Assembly (NCBI RefSeq): GCF_018305005.1
Contig: NZ_JAGQEG010000005.1
Coordinates: forward strand, 1-64,000
Source: Collimonas silvisoli
GTDB taxonomy: Bacteria > Pseudomonadota > Gammaproteobacteria > Burkholderiales > Burkholderiaceae_D
Length of the DNA stretch: 64,000 nucleotides
Reading direction: 5' to 3'
Shown: positions 15,858 through 24,904 of the stretch, in pieces
Layout: each line of letters begins with the position of its first letter
Numbering within the stretch: position 1 is the first letter of the stretch
Notes under the pieces: generated by a model
What the model was told of the DNA's origin: nothing
Databases searched by the model: none
Seen by the model: only the letters and a program-made list of their open reading frames with translations
Made by a program: the position numbers and the translations under genes

Positions 15858-16715
15858 ATGCAGGTCATCTCCGTGATCTCAACCAAAGGGGGCGTCGGCA
15901 AGACAACCGTTGCTGCGAATCTCGGTGGCCTGATCGCCGACGCGGGCCTCAAAGTGCTGCTCCTCGACCTGGACATGCAGCCAACCCTGTCGTCCTACTA
16001 TCAGTTGGCCTATCGCGCTCCCGCCGGCATCTATGAGCTGCTGGCGTTCAATGAGCGCGAGGTCGCCAAACTGGCATCGCGCACCGTTGTTGAACGACTC
16101 GACGTCATCCTGTCGAACGACGAGCACCGGCAACTGAATACATTGCTGTTGCACGCGCCGGACGGCCGGTTAAGACTCCGGAATCTGCTGCCTGCCTTTC
16201 AGCCTCACTACGATCTGGTGCTCATCGATACCCAGGGTGCCCGTAGTGTGATGCTGGAAATGGCGGTTCTAGCATCTGATCTAGGGGTATCCCCCGTCAC
16301 ACCGGAAATACTCGCGGCCCGCGAAATGCGCCGCGGTACGCTGCAACTTATCGACGACATCGCGCCGTATCGCCATCTGGGTATCCCATCGACGCCCCTG
16401 CATCTGCTGATCAATCGGGTGCCCACCGTCTCGACCAACGCCAAGCTGATTCAGCGGACATTGCGTCAGCTTTTCCAAGAACAGCCCGGCATTCAAGTCC
16501 TGCATAGCGAAATTCCTTCAAACGAAGCCATCCATCGCGCCGCGGTGCAGGGTCTGCCAGTGCATCGCGTCGAGCACCGCCGCCCAACGGGCCGAGCCGC
16601 TCCCGCCGCCCTTGAGGTTATGCAGAGACTGGCCACCGAGTTGTTCCCGCAATGGCATGAACAGGTCGCGCGGGTGACTGGAAAAGACCGGAGAGCTCAT
16701 GTCGAACGCTCGTAG
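15858..16715 (+). CDS. parA: ParA/Soj-type partition ATPase
   Basis: The 285-residue protein has the deviant Walker A motif KGGVGKTT (residues 10-17), Walker A' LLLDLDMQPTLSSYYQ (about 34-50) and Walker B LVLIDTQGA (about 115-124). It lacks an N-terminal helix-turn-helix, as in ICE Soj proteins. With ParB encoded downstream it should position or maintain the excised circular form. In related elements Soj is needed to keep the circle. It overlaps the next small gene by 17 bp. Confidence 0.9.
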   Translation: MQVISVISTKGGVGKTTVAANLGGLIADAGLKVLLLDLDMQPTLSSYYQLAYRAPAGIYELLAFNEREVAKLASRTVVERLDVILSNDEHRQLNTLLLHAPDGRLRLRNLLPAFQPHYDLVLIDTQGARSVMLEMAVLASDLGVSPVTPEILAAREMRRGTLQLIDDIAPYRHLGIPSTPLHLLINRVPTVSTNAKLIQRTLRQLFQEQPGIQVLHSEIPSNEAIHRAAVQGLPVHRVEHRRPTGRAAPAALEVMQRLATELFPQWHEQVARVTGKDRRAHVERS

Positions 16716-16956
16716 TTTGGCCCGGGGACACAAGCGGTTGTTGCCGCTCATCGAGTACGCATTGCGTGAGGGTTGGGACGTCTCGCGAACGTCCGGAGGA
16801 CACCTACGCTTTCTCAAACCAGGATTGCCGCCCATCTACACCAGCTCAACCGCAAGCGATTACCGGGCTGTACGCAACGCGCGAGCCATGTTGCAACGAG
16901 CACAGCAACGCGCTGCAGCCGAAACATCAGGAGAGGGAGGCGATCGCCATGGCTGA
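16699..16956 (+). CDS. HicA-like small protein (ICE conserved)
   Basis: The 85-residue protein has the dsRBD-like HicA pattern (LIEYALREGWDVSRTSGGHLRFLKPGLPPIYTSSTASDYRAVRNARAMLQRA). The SGGHLRF segment (about residues 31-37) takes the place of the catalytic GSH motif. No HicB partner lies beside it. It overlaps both parA and parB, and genes of this kind occur between those two in other ICEs. A toxin role is therefore doubtful; a nucleic-acid-binding accessory protein is more likely. Confidence 0.7.
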   Translation: MSNARSLARGHKRLLPLIEYALREGWDVSRTSGGHLRFLKPGLPPIYTSSTASDYRAVRNARAMLQRAQQRAAAETSGEGGDRHG

Positions 16957-18679
16957 CATCTCCGCACAGGACATGGCCGCAAAGCTGCTGAGCGGCGGGT
17001 ACGAACGCAGCGGACCTGTTGCCGAAGCGCTGTCCGACCCTATCGTCGACACCCACATGATCGTGACGTTGGACGAGTTGCACCCGTACGAGTTCGATCC
17101 GCGGCTCACTCGGAACCCGCGGTTCGACGAGATTAAGGCGTCGATCCGGGAACGTGGACTTGATGCGCCTCCCCCCATTACGCGCCGGCCCGGCGCCGCG
17201 CACTACATCATTCGAAACGGAGGCAATACGCGCCTCGCGATACTCCGCGAGCTATGGGCCGAAACCAAGGATGAGCGATTCCTTCGCATCGGCTGCCTGT
17301 TCCGTCCCTGGCCCGATCGAGGCGAAATCGTTGCGCTGACAGGGCACCTCGCTGAGAACGAACTACATGGCGGTCTTTCCTTCATTGAACGCGCGCTCGG
17401 CGTCGAGAAGGCTCGCGAGCTTTACGAGCAGGAGCTTGGTAAGCCGCTGTCGCAATCAGAGCTTTCTCGTCGTCTGAAACAGGATGGCTACCCCGTGCCG
17501 CAGCCTCACATCAGTCGCATGCAGGAGGCCATTCAGTACCTGCTACCCGCCATTCCCAGCGTGCTGTACGGCGGTCTCGGTCGACCGCAGATCGAACAGC
17601 TGACCGGCCTGCGCCGAGCAAGCGCGCGCGTCTGGGAAGCCCGCTCCACCGCCGGCCGGGCCGGCATCGATTTCCCGACGTTGTTCCAAGAGGTGTTGGC
17701 CCTTTTCGATACCCGCCCGGGCACCTTCTCCGTGCAGCGTGTACAGGATGAGTTGGTGGGTCAAATGGCAGAGCTGTTAGGAGAAAAGTACGACACGCTG
17801 ACGATTGAGCTCACCGAAGCGGAGAGCCGTTGGCAACTGCTGAACAGCGGTTCCGGGCCACCGCAGCCTCCCGAATCGCCTCCTCCACCGATGCCGACTC
17901 TCCCCTCGACAACCGCGGCTCCACCAGCGCCCAGCGAAGCCGGCTCCGGCACACGCAAGACGGTATACGGCCCTTCCAACGCGAGCGGAAGCCCCCTCGC
18001 CGATACGCCGCCTCCCCATGAAGGCAACGAGCCTGCGGGGCAGGCGCATGCGGCCGCTGTGCATCAGCATATTGTCTCGCCGGTCGAAACGTCGGAGCGT
18101 TTGCAGGCCATTCATCGGCTTGTTGCCGATCACCTTGGAGAATCGCTGCCTGACTTCGACTGCAATGTACTGCAGGCGATTCCGGTGCAGGTCGGCGGCC
18201 TTTATCCCATCTCTGACGTCTGGTACATCGAACCCGGGCTGGACGATCCCAATCGCCTTCGTCTGCACATCGCCCAGTTTGCTCGCGAAATCGCCGAGGA
18301 GGCGGGCCAGGCCGATGCCGTGGTGTCGTGCGACGATGGTCTGGGGTTCTTTTGCGACTGTCGCGTTGGCCGTGACGACACAAAAATGGCGGCGTCGTTT
18401 TCCCGTGCGGTGCTGCAGCTCCTCAGCGTTTTGAGCGCACCCTATCAACCTGCTGCGACCACACCACGCAGGGCTGATGCAACCCAACTGGCCGACGACC
18501 TGGCTCCTTTGCTGCAAGGTGGTGAACCTCCACATGGGTCGACGCAAGAGCCGATGGCGCGGATCAGCGACAGCGGCCTGGTCAAGCTATTCCGGTTGCT
18601 ACGGCTCGCTCGCCGGCTGTTCGATCTCGAAGCGGGCGTGAAGACCACGGGTGGCGATAACGCCATACCAGAACTGTGA
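16949..18679 (+). CDS. parB: ParB family protein, PFGI-1 class
   Basis: The 576-residue protein has an N-terminal ParB/Srx domain (VTLDELHPYEFDPRLTRNPRFDEIKASIRERGL, about 31-63; then YIIRNGGNTRLAILREL, about 88-104). A helix-turn-helix follows (LSQSELSRRLKQDGYPVPQPHISRM, about 168-192), then a long Pro/Ser linker (about 300-370) and a C-terminal domain seen in the ICE-type ParB proteins (TIGR03764). I took the ATG at 16949, behind GAGAGGGAGG; the frame is open further upstream but overlaps the previous gene. It is the centromere-binding or CTPase partner of ParA. The length is normal for this class, much longer than chromosomal ParB. Confidence 0.88.
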   Translation: MADISAQDMAAKLLSGGYERSGPVAEALSDPIVDTHMIVTLDELHPYEFDPRLTRNPRFDEIKASIRERGLDAPPPITRRPGAAHYIIRNGGNTRLAILRELWAETKDERFLRIGCLFRPWPDRGEIVALTGHLAENELHGGLSFIERALGVEKARELYEQELGKPLSQSELSRRLKQDGYPVPQPHISRMQEAIQYLLPAIPSVLYGGLGRPQIEQLTGLRRASARVWEARSTAGRAGIDFPTLFQEVLALFDTRPGTFSVQRVQDELVGQMAELLGEKYDTLTIELTEAESRWQLLNSGSGPPQPPESPPPPMPTLPSTTAAPPAPSEAGSGTRKTVYGPSNASGSPLADTPPPHEGNEPAGQAHAAAVHQHIVSPVETSERLQAIHRLVADHLGESLPDFDCNVLQAIPVQVGGLYPISDVWYIEPGLDDPNRLRLHIAQFAREIAEEAGQADAVVSCDDGLGFFCDCRVGRDDTKMAASFSRAVLQLLSVLSAPYQPAATTPRRADATQLADDLAPLLQGGEPPHGSTQEPMARISDSGLVKLFRLLRLARRLFDLEAGVKTTGGDNAIPEL

Positions 18680-18686
18680 GGGTGCG

Positions 18687-19247
18687 ATGTCCGGCCCGCA
18701 TCCCCTCAACCAGGCAGTGATTGCCCAAGCGCTCCACGACTTGCGCAGCGGTCAACTACGCAAGGCGAAGTCCATGGGATTCGACGATGACGACCTGGAT
18801 GCACTCAAGCATCCAGCCATGGCCAGTCTGTTGGCGAATGCGAACGTTTCCTGGTGCTCGGTCACCGTCAACCGTGACGTACTCCGCCGCTTGTTGCGAC
18901 AGGTCAATGAGTTTGCCAAGGAGATCCAGGAAGTCGATCGCCTGTTGCGCCTTGGTGCCAGCACCGATCTTGTCGGCCGCTTCTTTGGGTTGACTCATCA
19001 AGAGATCGCATTGCGGCGAAGCGTTCTCGGCCTCCCCAAACGCAAGGGGCGGCATCCCGTGCTGAAAGAAGACCAGGATGGCAACTTGTGGAAACGCTGG
19101 TCGACAGCGGTCAAAGAGCGCGGCATCGCTCCGGACGATGAAACGGCGATGCTCGCGATTGCAGCAGATCTCGCCGAAGTGACGGAGCTGCCGTTGTCGG
19201 TCGTTTGGAACGCGATCCGCGGTTGGTTAGATCAAGGACTTCTCTGA
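18687..19247 (+). CDS. DUF2857 protein
   Basis: The 186-residue protein is typical of DUF2857: LNQAVIAQALHDLRSGQLRKAKSMGFDDDDLDALK near the start, VSWCSVTVNRDVLRRLLRQV in the middle, and a putative helix-turn-helix (ASTDLVGRFFGLTHQEIALRRSVLGLPKRKGRH, about 94-126). The last part suggests DNA binding, perhaps of the FlhC-like regulator fold noted for the family. It starts 8 bp after parB and ends 1 bp before the STY4528 gene, firmly inside the maintenance/replication operon. Function is not established. Confidence 0.85.
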   Translation: MSGPHPLNQAVIAQALHDLRSGQLRKAKSMGFDDDDLDALKHPAMASLLANANVSWCSVTVNRDVLRRLLRQVNEFAKEIQEVDRLLRLGASTDLVGRFFGLTHQEIALRRSVLGLPKRKGRHPVLKEDQDGNLWKRWSTAVKERGIAPDDETAMLAIAADLAEVTELPLSVVWNAIRGWLDQGLL

Positions 19248-19248
19248 A

Positions 19249-20415
19249 ATGACCGATGTACGTCGCGGCAACAGACCGGTCTCGCTGGGCGATCTGTTCG
19301 ACGAGGCGCTCGCACATATTCCGGCCCCCTCGCCCATCTTGCCGCAAGCCGATGGGTTCATCTTCAGCGGCAATCGCCATGACAGCGTGCCGCGCGCGCT
19401 TCTGCTCGACAAGCGCCTGACGCCACTCGATCGCAACGCATGGCAGGTGTTCCGCCTCCTCCTCAATGACGACGGCATCACGGCCTTTCCCACATACGAG
19501 CAACTAGCCCCTTGGCTAACTTCCATGCCGTGCACCGCTCGTGCGTCACACGAAACCGTCGCGCGCACACTGACATTGCTTCGCCTCACACGCTGGATCA
19601 GCCTGGTGCGACGCCGGCGCGATCCAGTGACTGGCCGAATCCAAGGCAATCTCTACGTGCTGCACGATGAGCCGCTGACCCTCTATGAGGCCATCCAACT
19701 CGACCAGGACTATCTGGGTCTCGTGAGCCACGCGTTGGCGCATGCGAGCAAGTCCATCCAGCGCGTCGGCGTGCATACGCTTAAGGAGATGTCCGAGGAT
19801 CGGCAACTGAGTGGCAAGGCGCTCCCAAGTCGACTCCAAATTCTGACTCACCACCTCAGCAGTCAGGGCTGGCCACGCAATGAGAGTTATCCACAGACGA
19901 ACGCCGAGCACGTTTCCGAAGAAGGACAAAACGCCTCTCTTCGGAAACGTGGTCAGCCAGCTTCGGAATCCGAAGCGAGCGAAAAACCCCGGAAAACCGA
20001 CGCTCTTCGGAATCCGAAGACCGATAGTACTGTACGTAATAGAACCGATCTAAAAGAAATACGTACAGTACCGCAGGTGCGCGAGAGCCTGAGTCTGCCC
20101 GCGCGATTCATCGGGCTCAAGGCTGAGCAGCAAGCGGGAGCCCTGACCGCGTTGCAACCGGTGGACCCGACGTTGCACCAAGCCATCCTTGACGAATGGA
20201 ACGCTCGATGCCACGAGAACGTCGTGCGCAATCCTGCCGGCTATCTGTTCGGCATCATCCAGAAGGCACTGCGCGGCGAATTCCAACCGTGGGCGGGACG
20301 GAGGACCAGCAGTCCGTCCGACGCACAGACGTCCGAACAAGAACCACGTCGCCCAACCTCGCCCGAAGTGGCGCAGGCGCATATCGCGCGCCTACGCTCG
20401 CTGCTGCGCCTGTAG
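19249..20415 (+). CDS. STY4528-family ICE replication protein
   Basis: The 388-residue protein belongs to the STY4528 pathogenicity-island replication family. The N-terminal winged-helix-like domain (SVPRALLLDKRLTPLDRNAWQVFRLLLNDDGITAFPTYEQLAPWL...ASHETVARTLTLLRLTRWISLV, about 45-120) resembles plasmid initiators. The C-terminal part has LHQAILDEWNARCHENVVRNPAGYLFGIIQKALRGEF (about 305-345). Between them, residues about 215-275 are a low-complexity linker whose DNA carries a DnaA box and repeated palindromes (separate entry). It probably starts replication of the excised element. It begins one base after DUF2857. Confidence 0.85.
   Translation: MTDVRRGNRPVSLGDLFDEALAHIPAPSPILPQADGFIFSGNRHDSVPRALLLDKRLTPLDRNAWQVFRLLLNDDGITAFPTYEQLAPWLTSMPCTARASHETVARTLTLLRLTRWISLVRRRRDPVTGRIQGNLYVLHDEPLTLYEAIQLDQDYLGLVSHALAHASKSIQRVGVHTLKEMSEDRQLSGKALPSRLQILTHHLSSQGWPRNESYPQTNAEHVSEEGQNASLRKRGQPASESEASEKPRKTDALRNPKTDSTVRNRTDLKEIRTVPQVRESLSLPARFIGLKAEQQAGALTALQPVDPTLHQAILDEWNARCHENVVRNPAGYLFGIIQKALRGEFQPWAGRRTSSPSDAQTSEQEPRRPTSPEVAQAHIARLRSLLRL
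19887..20071 (+). other. origin-like repeat array inside the STY4528 gene (candidate oriV)
   Basis: Within 185 bp lie several ordered elements. A consensus DnaA box TTATCCACA is at 19887-19895. An inverted repeat ACGTTTCCGAAGA (19910-19922) pairs with TCTTCGGAAACGT (19938-19950). GCTTCGGA-A-TCCGAAGC is at 19960-19976 and TCTTCGGA-A-TCCGAAGA at 20004-20020. A perfect 12-bp repeat GTACTGTACGTA (20027-20038)/TACGTACAGTAC (20060-20071) has an AT-rich spacer. That makes six TTCGGA half-sites in register. Initiator genes of plasmids often carry or adjoin their origin. The function is inferred. Confidence 0.5.
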
Positions 20416-20658
20416 GCATCCCACGCGACTGGGGTAATGCGCGCCACGTCCAACACGGTCCACCACAGGCTATACCACTGGTATAGAGGAACACACTGCC
20501 TTCCCACCGAATATGGTCACACTCGCGGTGATAACTGCCCCTTGGCCGGCGTGTAGGCATCGGAAGCCGGCAAACTTCGCAAATAAGGCCAGACGCTAGT
20601 GCGGTTTGATGACTGACGGCCTTCCGGCTGACGCCGATGCTGGCGACTCTGTATTTCA

Positions 20659-21477
20659 ATGCGAGTCGTCAACATGGCTAACGAAACGGAATCCTTGCAG
20701 CTGAACCTGGGGTCGCTGCGTAGCGCCATGGCGCTGACACTGCACACCCATCATGCCTCGCGCATCTGGCACGGACGAGCGCCATCGGAGGGGCGGGCCG
20801 GCATTATCGGCCTCAATGGGTACATCTCGATCATGAACAAGATGAAGCGCGGGTCGGAGCAGGACGACCCTTACTCCGACTGGTGGATGCTGCGCATCGA
20901 GGAAAAGCTGGAGCAGACCCGGGCTACCTTGCAGACGCTGCGCGAGCAAGTGGACCAGGCGTTGGCAGACGTGCCTCCGGCCTTGTCTCTTGGCGAGAAC
21001 CTCAACGTCCAGCCGGTCAAGTTGCCGTTGTTCGTCAACGCTCAGCTCGGCTTCATGGCCGTCTACCTGCTCGCCGACTACGACGAGATCGCCCGCAAAC
21101 TCATTCTGGCCCATCACACCGCGTTGATCGACCGCAGCACCCTCGAGCGCTGGCTCAATGAGGGGGCACATGCCCTGCGCAGTCTGTTTTCCCTGGCCCA
21201 GCAATACCGCTACTCCGGTACCCAACGCGACGACTTCGCCGCGAACAACGCTGCGGCTCGCCTTGCGCTTGAGAAGTTCGGCCCTCTGCCGCAGGACGTG
21301 CTCGAAGGCGTCCGCCGTTCGCGATTTGCACCGCCGCTACCTCGGCGCGACAGCCTGCGCACCGAGGCGACTACCCGCAACACCGAACCGGATAGCAGCA
21401 ACGACGCAGCCAACGCGACAGCTGGCGCTCAGGATGCCGTGCCCTCAGCCGGTGACGACGAGGATGAGCCCGCATGA
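20659..21477 (+). CDS. PFL_4669-family ICE protein (TIGR03761)
   Basis: The 272-residue protein matches the PFL_4669 integrating-conjugative-element family. It opens with LNLGSLRSAMALTLHTHHASRIWHGR and has IIGLNGYISIMNKMKRGSEQDDPYSDWWMLRIEEKL (about 52-85). A helical region with VKLPLFVNAQLGFMAVYLLADYDEIARKLILAHHTALI follows. The tail after residue 220 is disordered and acidic. An alternative start is the ATG at 20674. The family always sits between the replication protein and SSB/TopB, suggesting a part in DNA processing. Biochemistry is unknown. A 243-bp gap before it suggests its own promoter. Confidence 0.85.
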   Translation: MRVVNMANETESLQLNLGSLRSAMALTLHTHHASRIWHGRAPSEGRAGIIGLNGYISIMNKMKRGSEQDDPYSDWWMLRIEEKLEQTRATLQTLREQVDQALADVPPALSLGENLNVQPVKLPLFVNAQLGFMAVYLLADYDEIARKLILAHHTALIDRSTLERWLNEGAHALRSLFSLAQQYRYSGTQRDDFAANNAAARLALEKFGPLPQDVLEGVRRSRFAPPLPRRDSLRTEATTRNTEPDSSNDAANATAGAQDAVPSAGDDEDEPA

Positions 21478-22013
21478 ACCGGCCTTCCGCTTCCCAGCTC
21501 CGCGTCACCGCACTGGAACAAGCAGACTTCCAGCGCCTGGAACAGGCTGCCTACCTAAAAGGCCTTTTACAACCTTTTAAAGGTAAGGGAGCGCTCGCGA
21601 CCTGGGCCAGTCAGTGCGCGGCGCTCAGAGGCGACTTGATCGGCCTGGCGCAGCGTCGGGTGCTGGCGCAAGCGCGGGCGCATCCCTTCAACCTGCTGCC
21701 TGTTCAACTGGCCCAGCAGACGACTGGTGCAGGGACGGTCTTCCTGCGCTGGCGCAATCTCGATCGATCGAAGATGGGCGTGGCGTTATGGGAGACCTTG
21801 ATCGTCAATCCGGCCACCCCCGCGTCGCTGATCGCCGACTTGTACACGTTGGAGCAGCAGCGCGCCCTGCTAAACATGCAGATCAGCCTGATTCACAGCC
21901 TGGCCCGGCAAGCACAGGAATGCGCCAGCAAGTTCGCACATGCCGAGTCAGTGTACCTGCGTCGGATCGAGCAAGACGCCCAACGCCATGCGCCAGCCAG
22001 GTCGTCGCCATGA
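21474..22013 (+). CDS. DUF3158 protein
   Basis: The 179-residue protein has the DUF3158 hallmark LEQADFQRLEQAAYLKGLLQPFKGKGALATWASQCAALRGDLIGLAQRRVLAQA (about 10-62), then FLRWRNLDRSKMGVALWETLI (about 90-110). It is helical and basic. Its start overlaps the previous gene's end by 4 bp (ATGA), so it is translationally coupled. In related ICEs it precedes ssb and topB. Role unknown, probably with single-stranded DNA handling. Confidence 0.82.
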   Translation: MNRPSASQLRVTALEQADFQRLEQAAYLKGLLQPFKGKGALATWASQCAALRGDLIGLAQRRVLAQARAHPFNLLPVQLAQQTTGAGTVFLRWRNLDRSKMGVALWETLIVNPATPASLIADLYTLEQQRALLNMQISLIHSLARQAQECASKFAHAESVYLRRIEQDAQRHAPARSSP

Positions 22014-22121
22014 CTGCACCAGTCTCGACGTCCTATGCACTGAATCGGGCGCATCTCGGCCTGTACCTCCTGCATCGCTGATTCGCAGCGGCGGGATTTT
22101 CCATCCACCAAGGAGTCCACA

Positions 22122-22511
22122 ATGAGCACGCATTTTTTTGGTGAAGGCAACATTGGTTCGCCTCCCGAGTATCGGGAGTTTCCCAACGGCAATGAAGAGC
22201 CGCGCCGCTTGCTGCGCCTGAACGTCTACTTCGACAATCCAGTGCCGAACAAGGATGGCACCTTTGAAGACCGTGGTGGCTTCTGGGCTCCGGTCGAGGT
22301 CTGGCACACGGACGCCGAACATTGGAGCACGCTCTATCAGCAGAGGATGCGCGTTTTCGTGTACGGACGCGAAGAGCGCGATGACTGGCAAGACAGCGAC
22401 GACAAGCCGCGCCACACGTACAAGATCAATGCTCGCAGCGTCGGCATCCTGCCGTATCGGCTCGACGCAGTCACGATGAAGCCCAAATCGGACTCCGCGC
22501 CGGCCGACTAA
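22122..22511 (+). CDS. ssb: ICE single-stranded DNA-binding protein
   Basis: The 129-residue OB-fold protein of the ICE SSB type begins MSTHFFGEGNIGSPPEYREFPNGNEEPRRLLRLNVYFDNPVPNKDG. Its strands continue through GGFWAPVEVWH and RVFVYGREERDDWQD. A basic TYKINARSVGILPYRL strand and a short acidic tail follow. The tail lacks the usual DDIPF end. It has its own AAGGAG ribosome site after a 108-bp gap. It should coat single-stranded transfer or replication intermediates together with the topoisomerase encoded next. Confidence 0.8.
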   Translation: MSTHFFGEGNIGSPPEYREFPNGNEEPRRLLRLNVYFDNPVPNKDGTFEDRGGFWAPVEVWHTDAEHWSTLYQQRMRVFVYGREERDDWQDSDDKPRHTYKINARSVGILPYRLDAVTMKPKSDSAPAD

Positions 22512-22891
22512 GGCGGACGAGTAACCTGCATGCGCGGTAGCAGCTGCATTGGTGCAGCCGCTACCACACACCACTATAGCTATACCTGGATATAGCCCAC
22601 GATGAAGTTGGGTGGGATCGCTTCGCTGCTTTCGATCCTTCCCTCCGAAGCGGATCGCGATGCGCCAAGACTCCAACGAGTTCCATCGCGTTCCACTGGC
22701 CCGCTGCACATCCAGATCTGCGGGTGTCCTTGCCGCTGCCACGGCCATTGGCTCCTCAGCATCCCCAAGCCGATGGCCGTTGAACTTTCGCCTGCCGCAA
22801 ACTGGTGAAGCGGCATGCCGCGTTGTTTGCGGTGCTCACCTGTCGCCGGCCGCAGGCTTCTGCCTATCGAAGGCTGATAAGCGGAGGCGGT
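22512..22891. other. structured leader of topB; no gene
   Basis: A strong imperfect hairpin, GGTAGC..CTGCA-TTGG-TGCAG..GCTACC, lies at about 22537-22566. It is followed by TATA-rich bases, CTATAGCTATACC. Small frames here lack ribosome sites and sensible composition. GGAGGCGG precedes the topB start. Confidence 0.45.
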
Positions 22892-24904
22892 ATGCAGTTG
22901 TACTTGTGCGAGAAGCCCTCCCAGGGGAAGGACATCGCCCGCATCCTCGGTGCTTCGCAACGCGGTAGTGGTTGCTACAACGGTCCGGGCGTCACCGTCA
23001 CCTGGTGCATCGGTCACCTGATCGAAGCAGCACCACCCGAAAGCTATGGCGAGCAGTACAAGCGCTGGTCCCTGGAGCAGCTTCCAATCATCCCCGAGCG
23101 CTGGCGCGTCGACATCAAGCCGACGACCGCCACGCAATACAAAGTCGTCAAGGCACTGCTGACCAAGGCCAGCGAGCTGGTGATCGCGACCGACGCCGAT
23201 CGCGAAGGCGAAATGATCGCTCGCGAACTCATTGAGCTGTGCGACTACCGCGGCCCAATCAAGCGGCTGTGGTTGTCCGCGCTCAACGATGCGTCGATCC
23301 GCAAGGCGCTGGGCGCCCTGAAGAGCTCGGACGAAACGGTCCTGATGTATCACTCGGCGCTAGCGCGTTCGCGAGCGGACTGGCTGATCGGCATGAACCT
23401 CAGCCGGCTGTTCACCGTCCTCGGTCGCCAAGCCGGTTACGACGGCGTGCTATCCGTAGGCCGGGTGCAGACGCCCACACTGCGGCTGGTGGTTGATCGC
23501 GACCGCGAGATCGCCAGTTTCGTCTCCGTGCCGTTCTGGGTCGTCGACGTGGGCCTGTCCCAAGCCGTGCAAGCTTTCGCCGCCAGTTGGTTGCCGCCCG
23601 AGGGGCAGACAGACGCCGAAGGGCGCTGCCTGAACCAGACCGCCGCCCAGGTGGCGGCCGATCGCATCCGGACCGGCGGCATGGCGCAGGTCACCTCGGT
23701 GACTACCGAGCGCGTGCGCGAAGTGGCGCCGCTGCTGTTCGATCTCGGCACCCTGCAGGAAGTCTGCTCCCGTCGCTTCGGCCTCGACGTGCAGGAAACC
23801 CTGGACATCGCCCAAGCGCTGTACGAAACGCATAAAGCGACCACCTATCCCCGCTCCGATTGCGGCTACCTGCCCGAGAGCATGCTGGCTGAAGTGCCGA
23901 CCGTCCTCGCCGCCCTGGTGGCCACCGAGCCGAGCTTGCGCCCGATCATCGACGCACTCGACCCCAGCCAGCGCTCGCGCGCCTGGAACGACGCCAAGGT
24001 CACCGCCCACCACGGCATCATCCCCACGCTGGAGCCGGCCGACCTGTCGACCATGAGCGAGAAGGAACGGGCCGTCTACCGGCTGATCCGCGCGCACTTC
24101 CTGGCGCAATTCCTACCCCATCACGAGTACGACCGCACCATCGTGCTGCTTACCTGCGCGGGCGAATCGCTGCGTGCCATCGGCAAGCAGATCGTCGCGC
24201 AGGGCTGGCGCCAGGTCCTGGTCGAGGAAGCTCCGGACGAAGCCGAAGCGGACAACCCTCAGCGCAGCCAAGTGCTGCCGCAGCTATCAGAAGGCATGCA
24301 GTGCCGCGTCGAACAAGTAGCCCTCAAGGCAATGACGACTCAGCCGCCGCGCCCCTACACCCAGGGCGAACTGGTGAAGGCCATGAAGGGCGTGGCCAAG
24401 CTGGTCAGCGACCCGCGCCTGAAGCAGAAGCTCAAGGACACCACAGGCATCGGCACCGAAGCCACTCGCGCCAGCATCATCAAAGGCCTGCTCGGGCGTG
24501 GCTACCTGCTCACCAAGGGACGTACAGTGCGTGCATCCGATGCCGCATTCACCCTCATCGACACCGTGCCGGCGGCCATTGCCGATCCAGGCACCACCGC
24601 GATCTGGGAACAGGCGCTGGACATGATCGAAGCAGGCTCCCTGACCCTGGATGCGTTCGTGATGAAGCAGTCGGCCTGGGTGACCCAACTGGTCCAGCAG
24701 TACCGCGGCATCCAGTTAGCGATCAAGATTCCCCAAGGGCCAATCTGCCCGATCTGTGGCGCGGCCACCCGGCAACGCAGCGGCAAGACCGGCCCGTTCT
24801 GGTCCTGCAGCCGCTACCCCGAGTGCAAGGGCACCATCGCCATCGAGGCCAAACGCAGCGCGCCTCGCAAGTCGAAGCGTTCCACGCCTAGGAAGCCCGG
24901 CTAA
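22892..24904 (+). CDS. topB: type III (IA) DNA topoisomerase
   Basis: The 670-residue protein is a complete TopB-type enzyme. The Toprim domain has LYLCEKPSQGKDIARIL (3-19) and ATDADREGEMIARELIEL (about 91-108). The active-site Tyr319 lies in TTYPRSDCGYLPESM, and TGIGTEATRASIIKGL is the type IA signature near residue 510. A C-terminal zinc ribbon, CPICGAATRQRSGKTGPFWSCSRYPECKGT (about 615-645), and a basic tail follow. The start at 22892 (ATG after GGAGGCGG) gives the family's normal N-terminus; the upstream extension is not coding. It decatenates replicating or transferring DNA. ICEs of this type regularly carry it. Confidence 0.93.
   Translation: MQLYLCEKPSQGKDIARILGASQRGSGCYNGPGVTVTWCIGHLIEAAPPESYGEQYKRWSLEQLPIIPERWRVDIKPTTATQYKVVKALLTKASELVIATDADREGEMIARELIELCDYRGPIKRLWLSALNDASIRKALGALKSSDETVLMYHSALARSRADWLIGMNLSRLFTVLGRQAGYDGVLSVGRVQTPTLRLVVDRDREIASFVSVPFWVVDVGLSQAVQAFAASWLPPEGQTDAEGRCLNQTAAQVAADRIRTGGMAQVTSVTTERVREVAPLLFDLGTLQEVCSRRFGLDVQETLDIAQALYETHKATTYPRSDCGYLPESMLAEVPTVLAALVATEPSLRPIIDALDPSQRSRAWNDAKVTAHHGIIPTLEPADLSTMSEKERAVYRLIRAHFLAQFLPHHEYDRTIVLLTCAGESLRAIGKQIVAQGWRQVLVEEAPDEAEADNPQRSQVLPQLSEGMQCRVEQVALKAMTTQPPRPYTQGELVKAMKGVAKLVSDPRLKQKLKDTTGIGTEATRASIIKGLLGRGYLLTKGRTVRASDAAFTLIDTVPAAIADPGTTAIWEQALDMIEAGSLTLDAFVMKQSAWVTQLVQQYRGIQLAIKIPQGPICPICGAATRQRSGKTGPFWSCSRYPECKGTIAIEAKRSAPRKSKRSTPRKPG

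Noticed and set aside
16699-16956. A HicA/HicB toxin-antitoxin module in the partition operon
   Set aside because: No HicB follows and the catalytic segment is altered; the gene fits the ICE backbone, so it is listed only as HicA-like.
22602-22808. A 68-codon frame ahead of topB
   Set aside because: Its composition is unlike a protein, it has no ribosome site, and the region is better explained as the topB leader.
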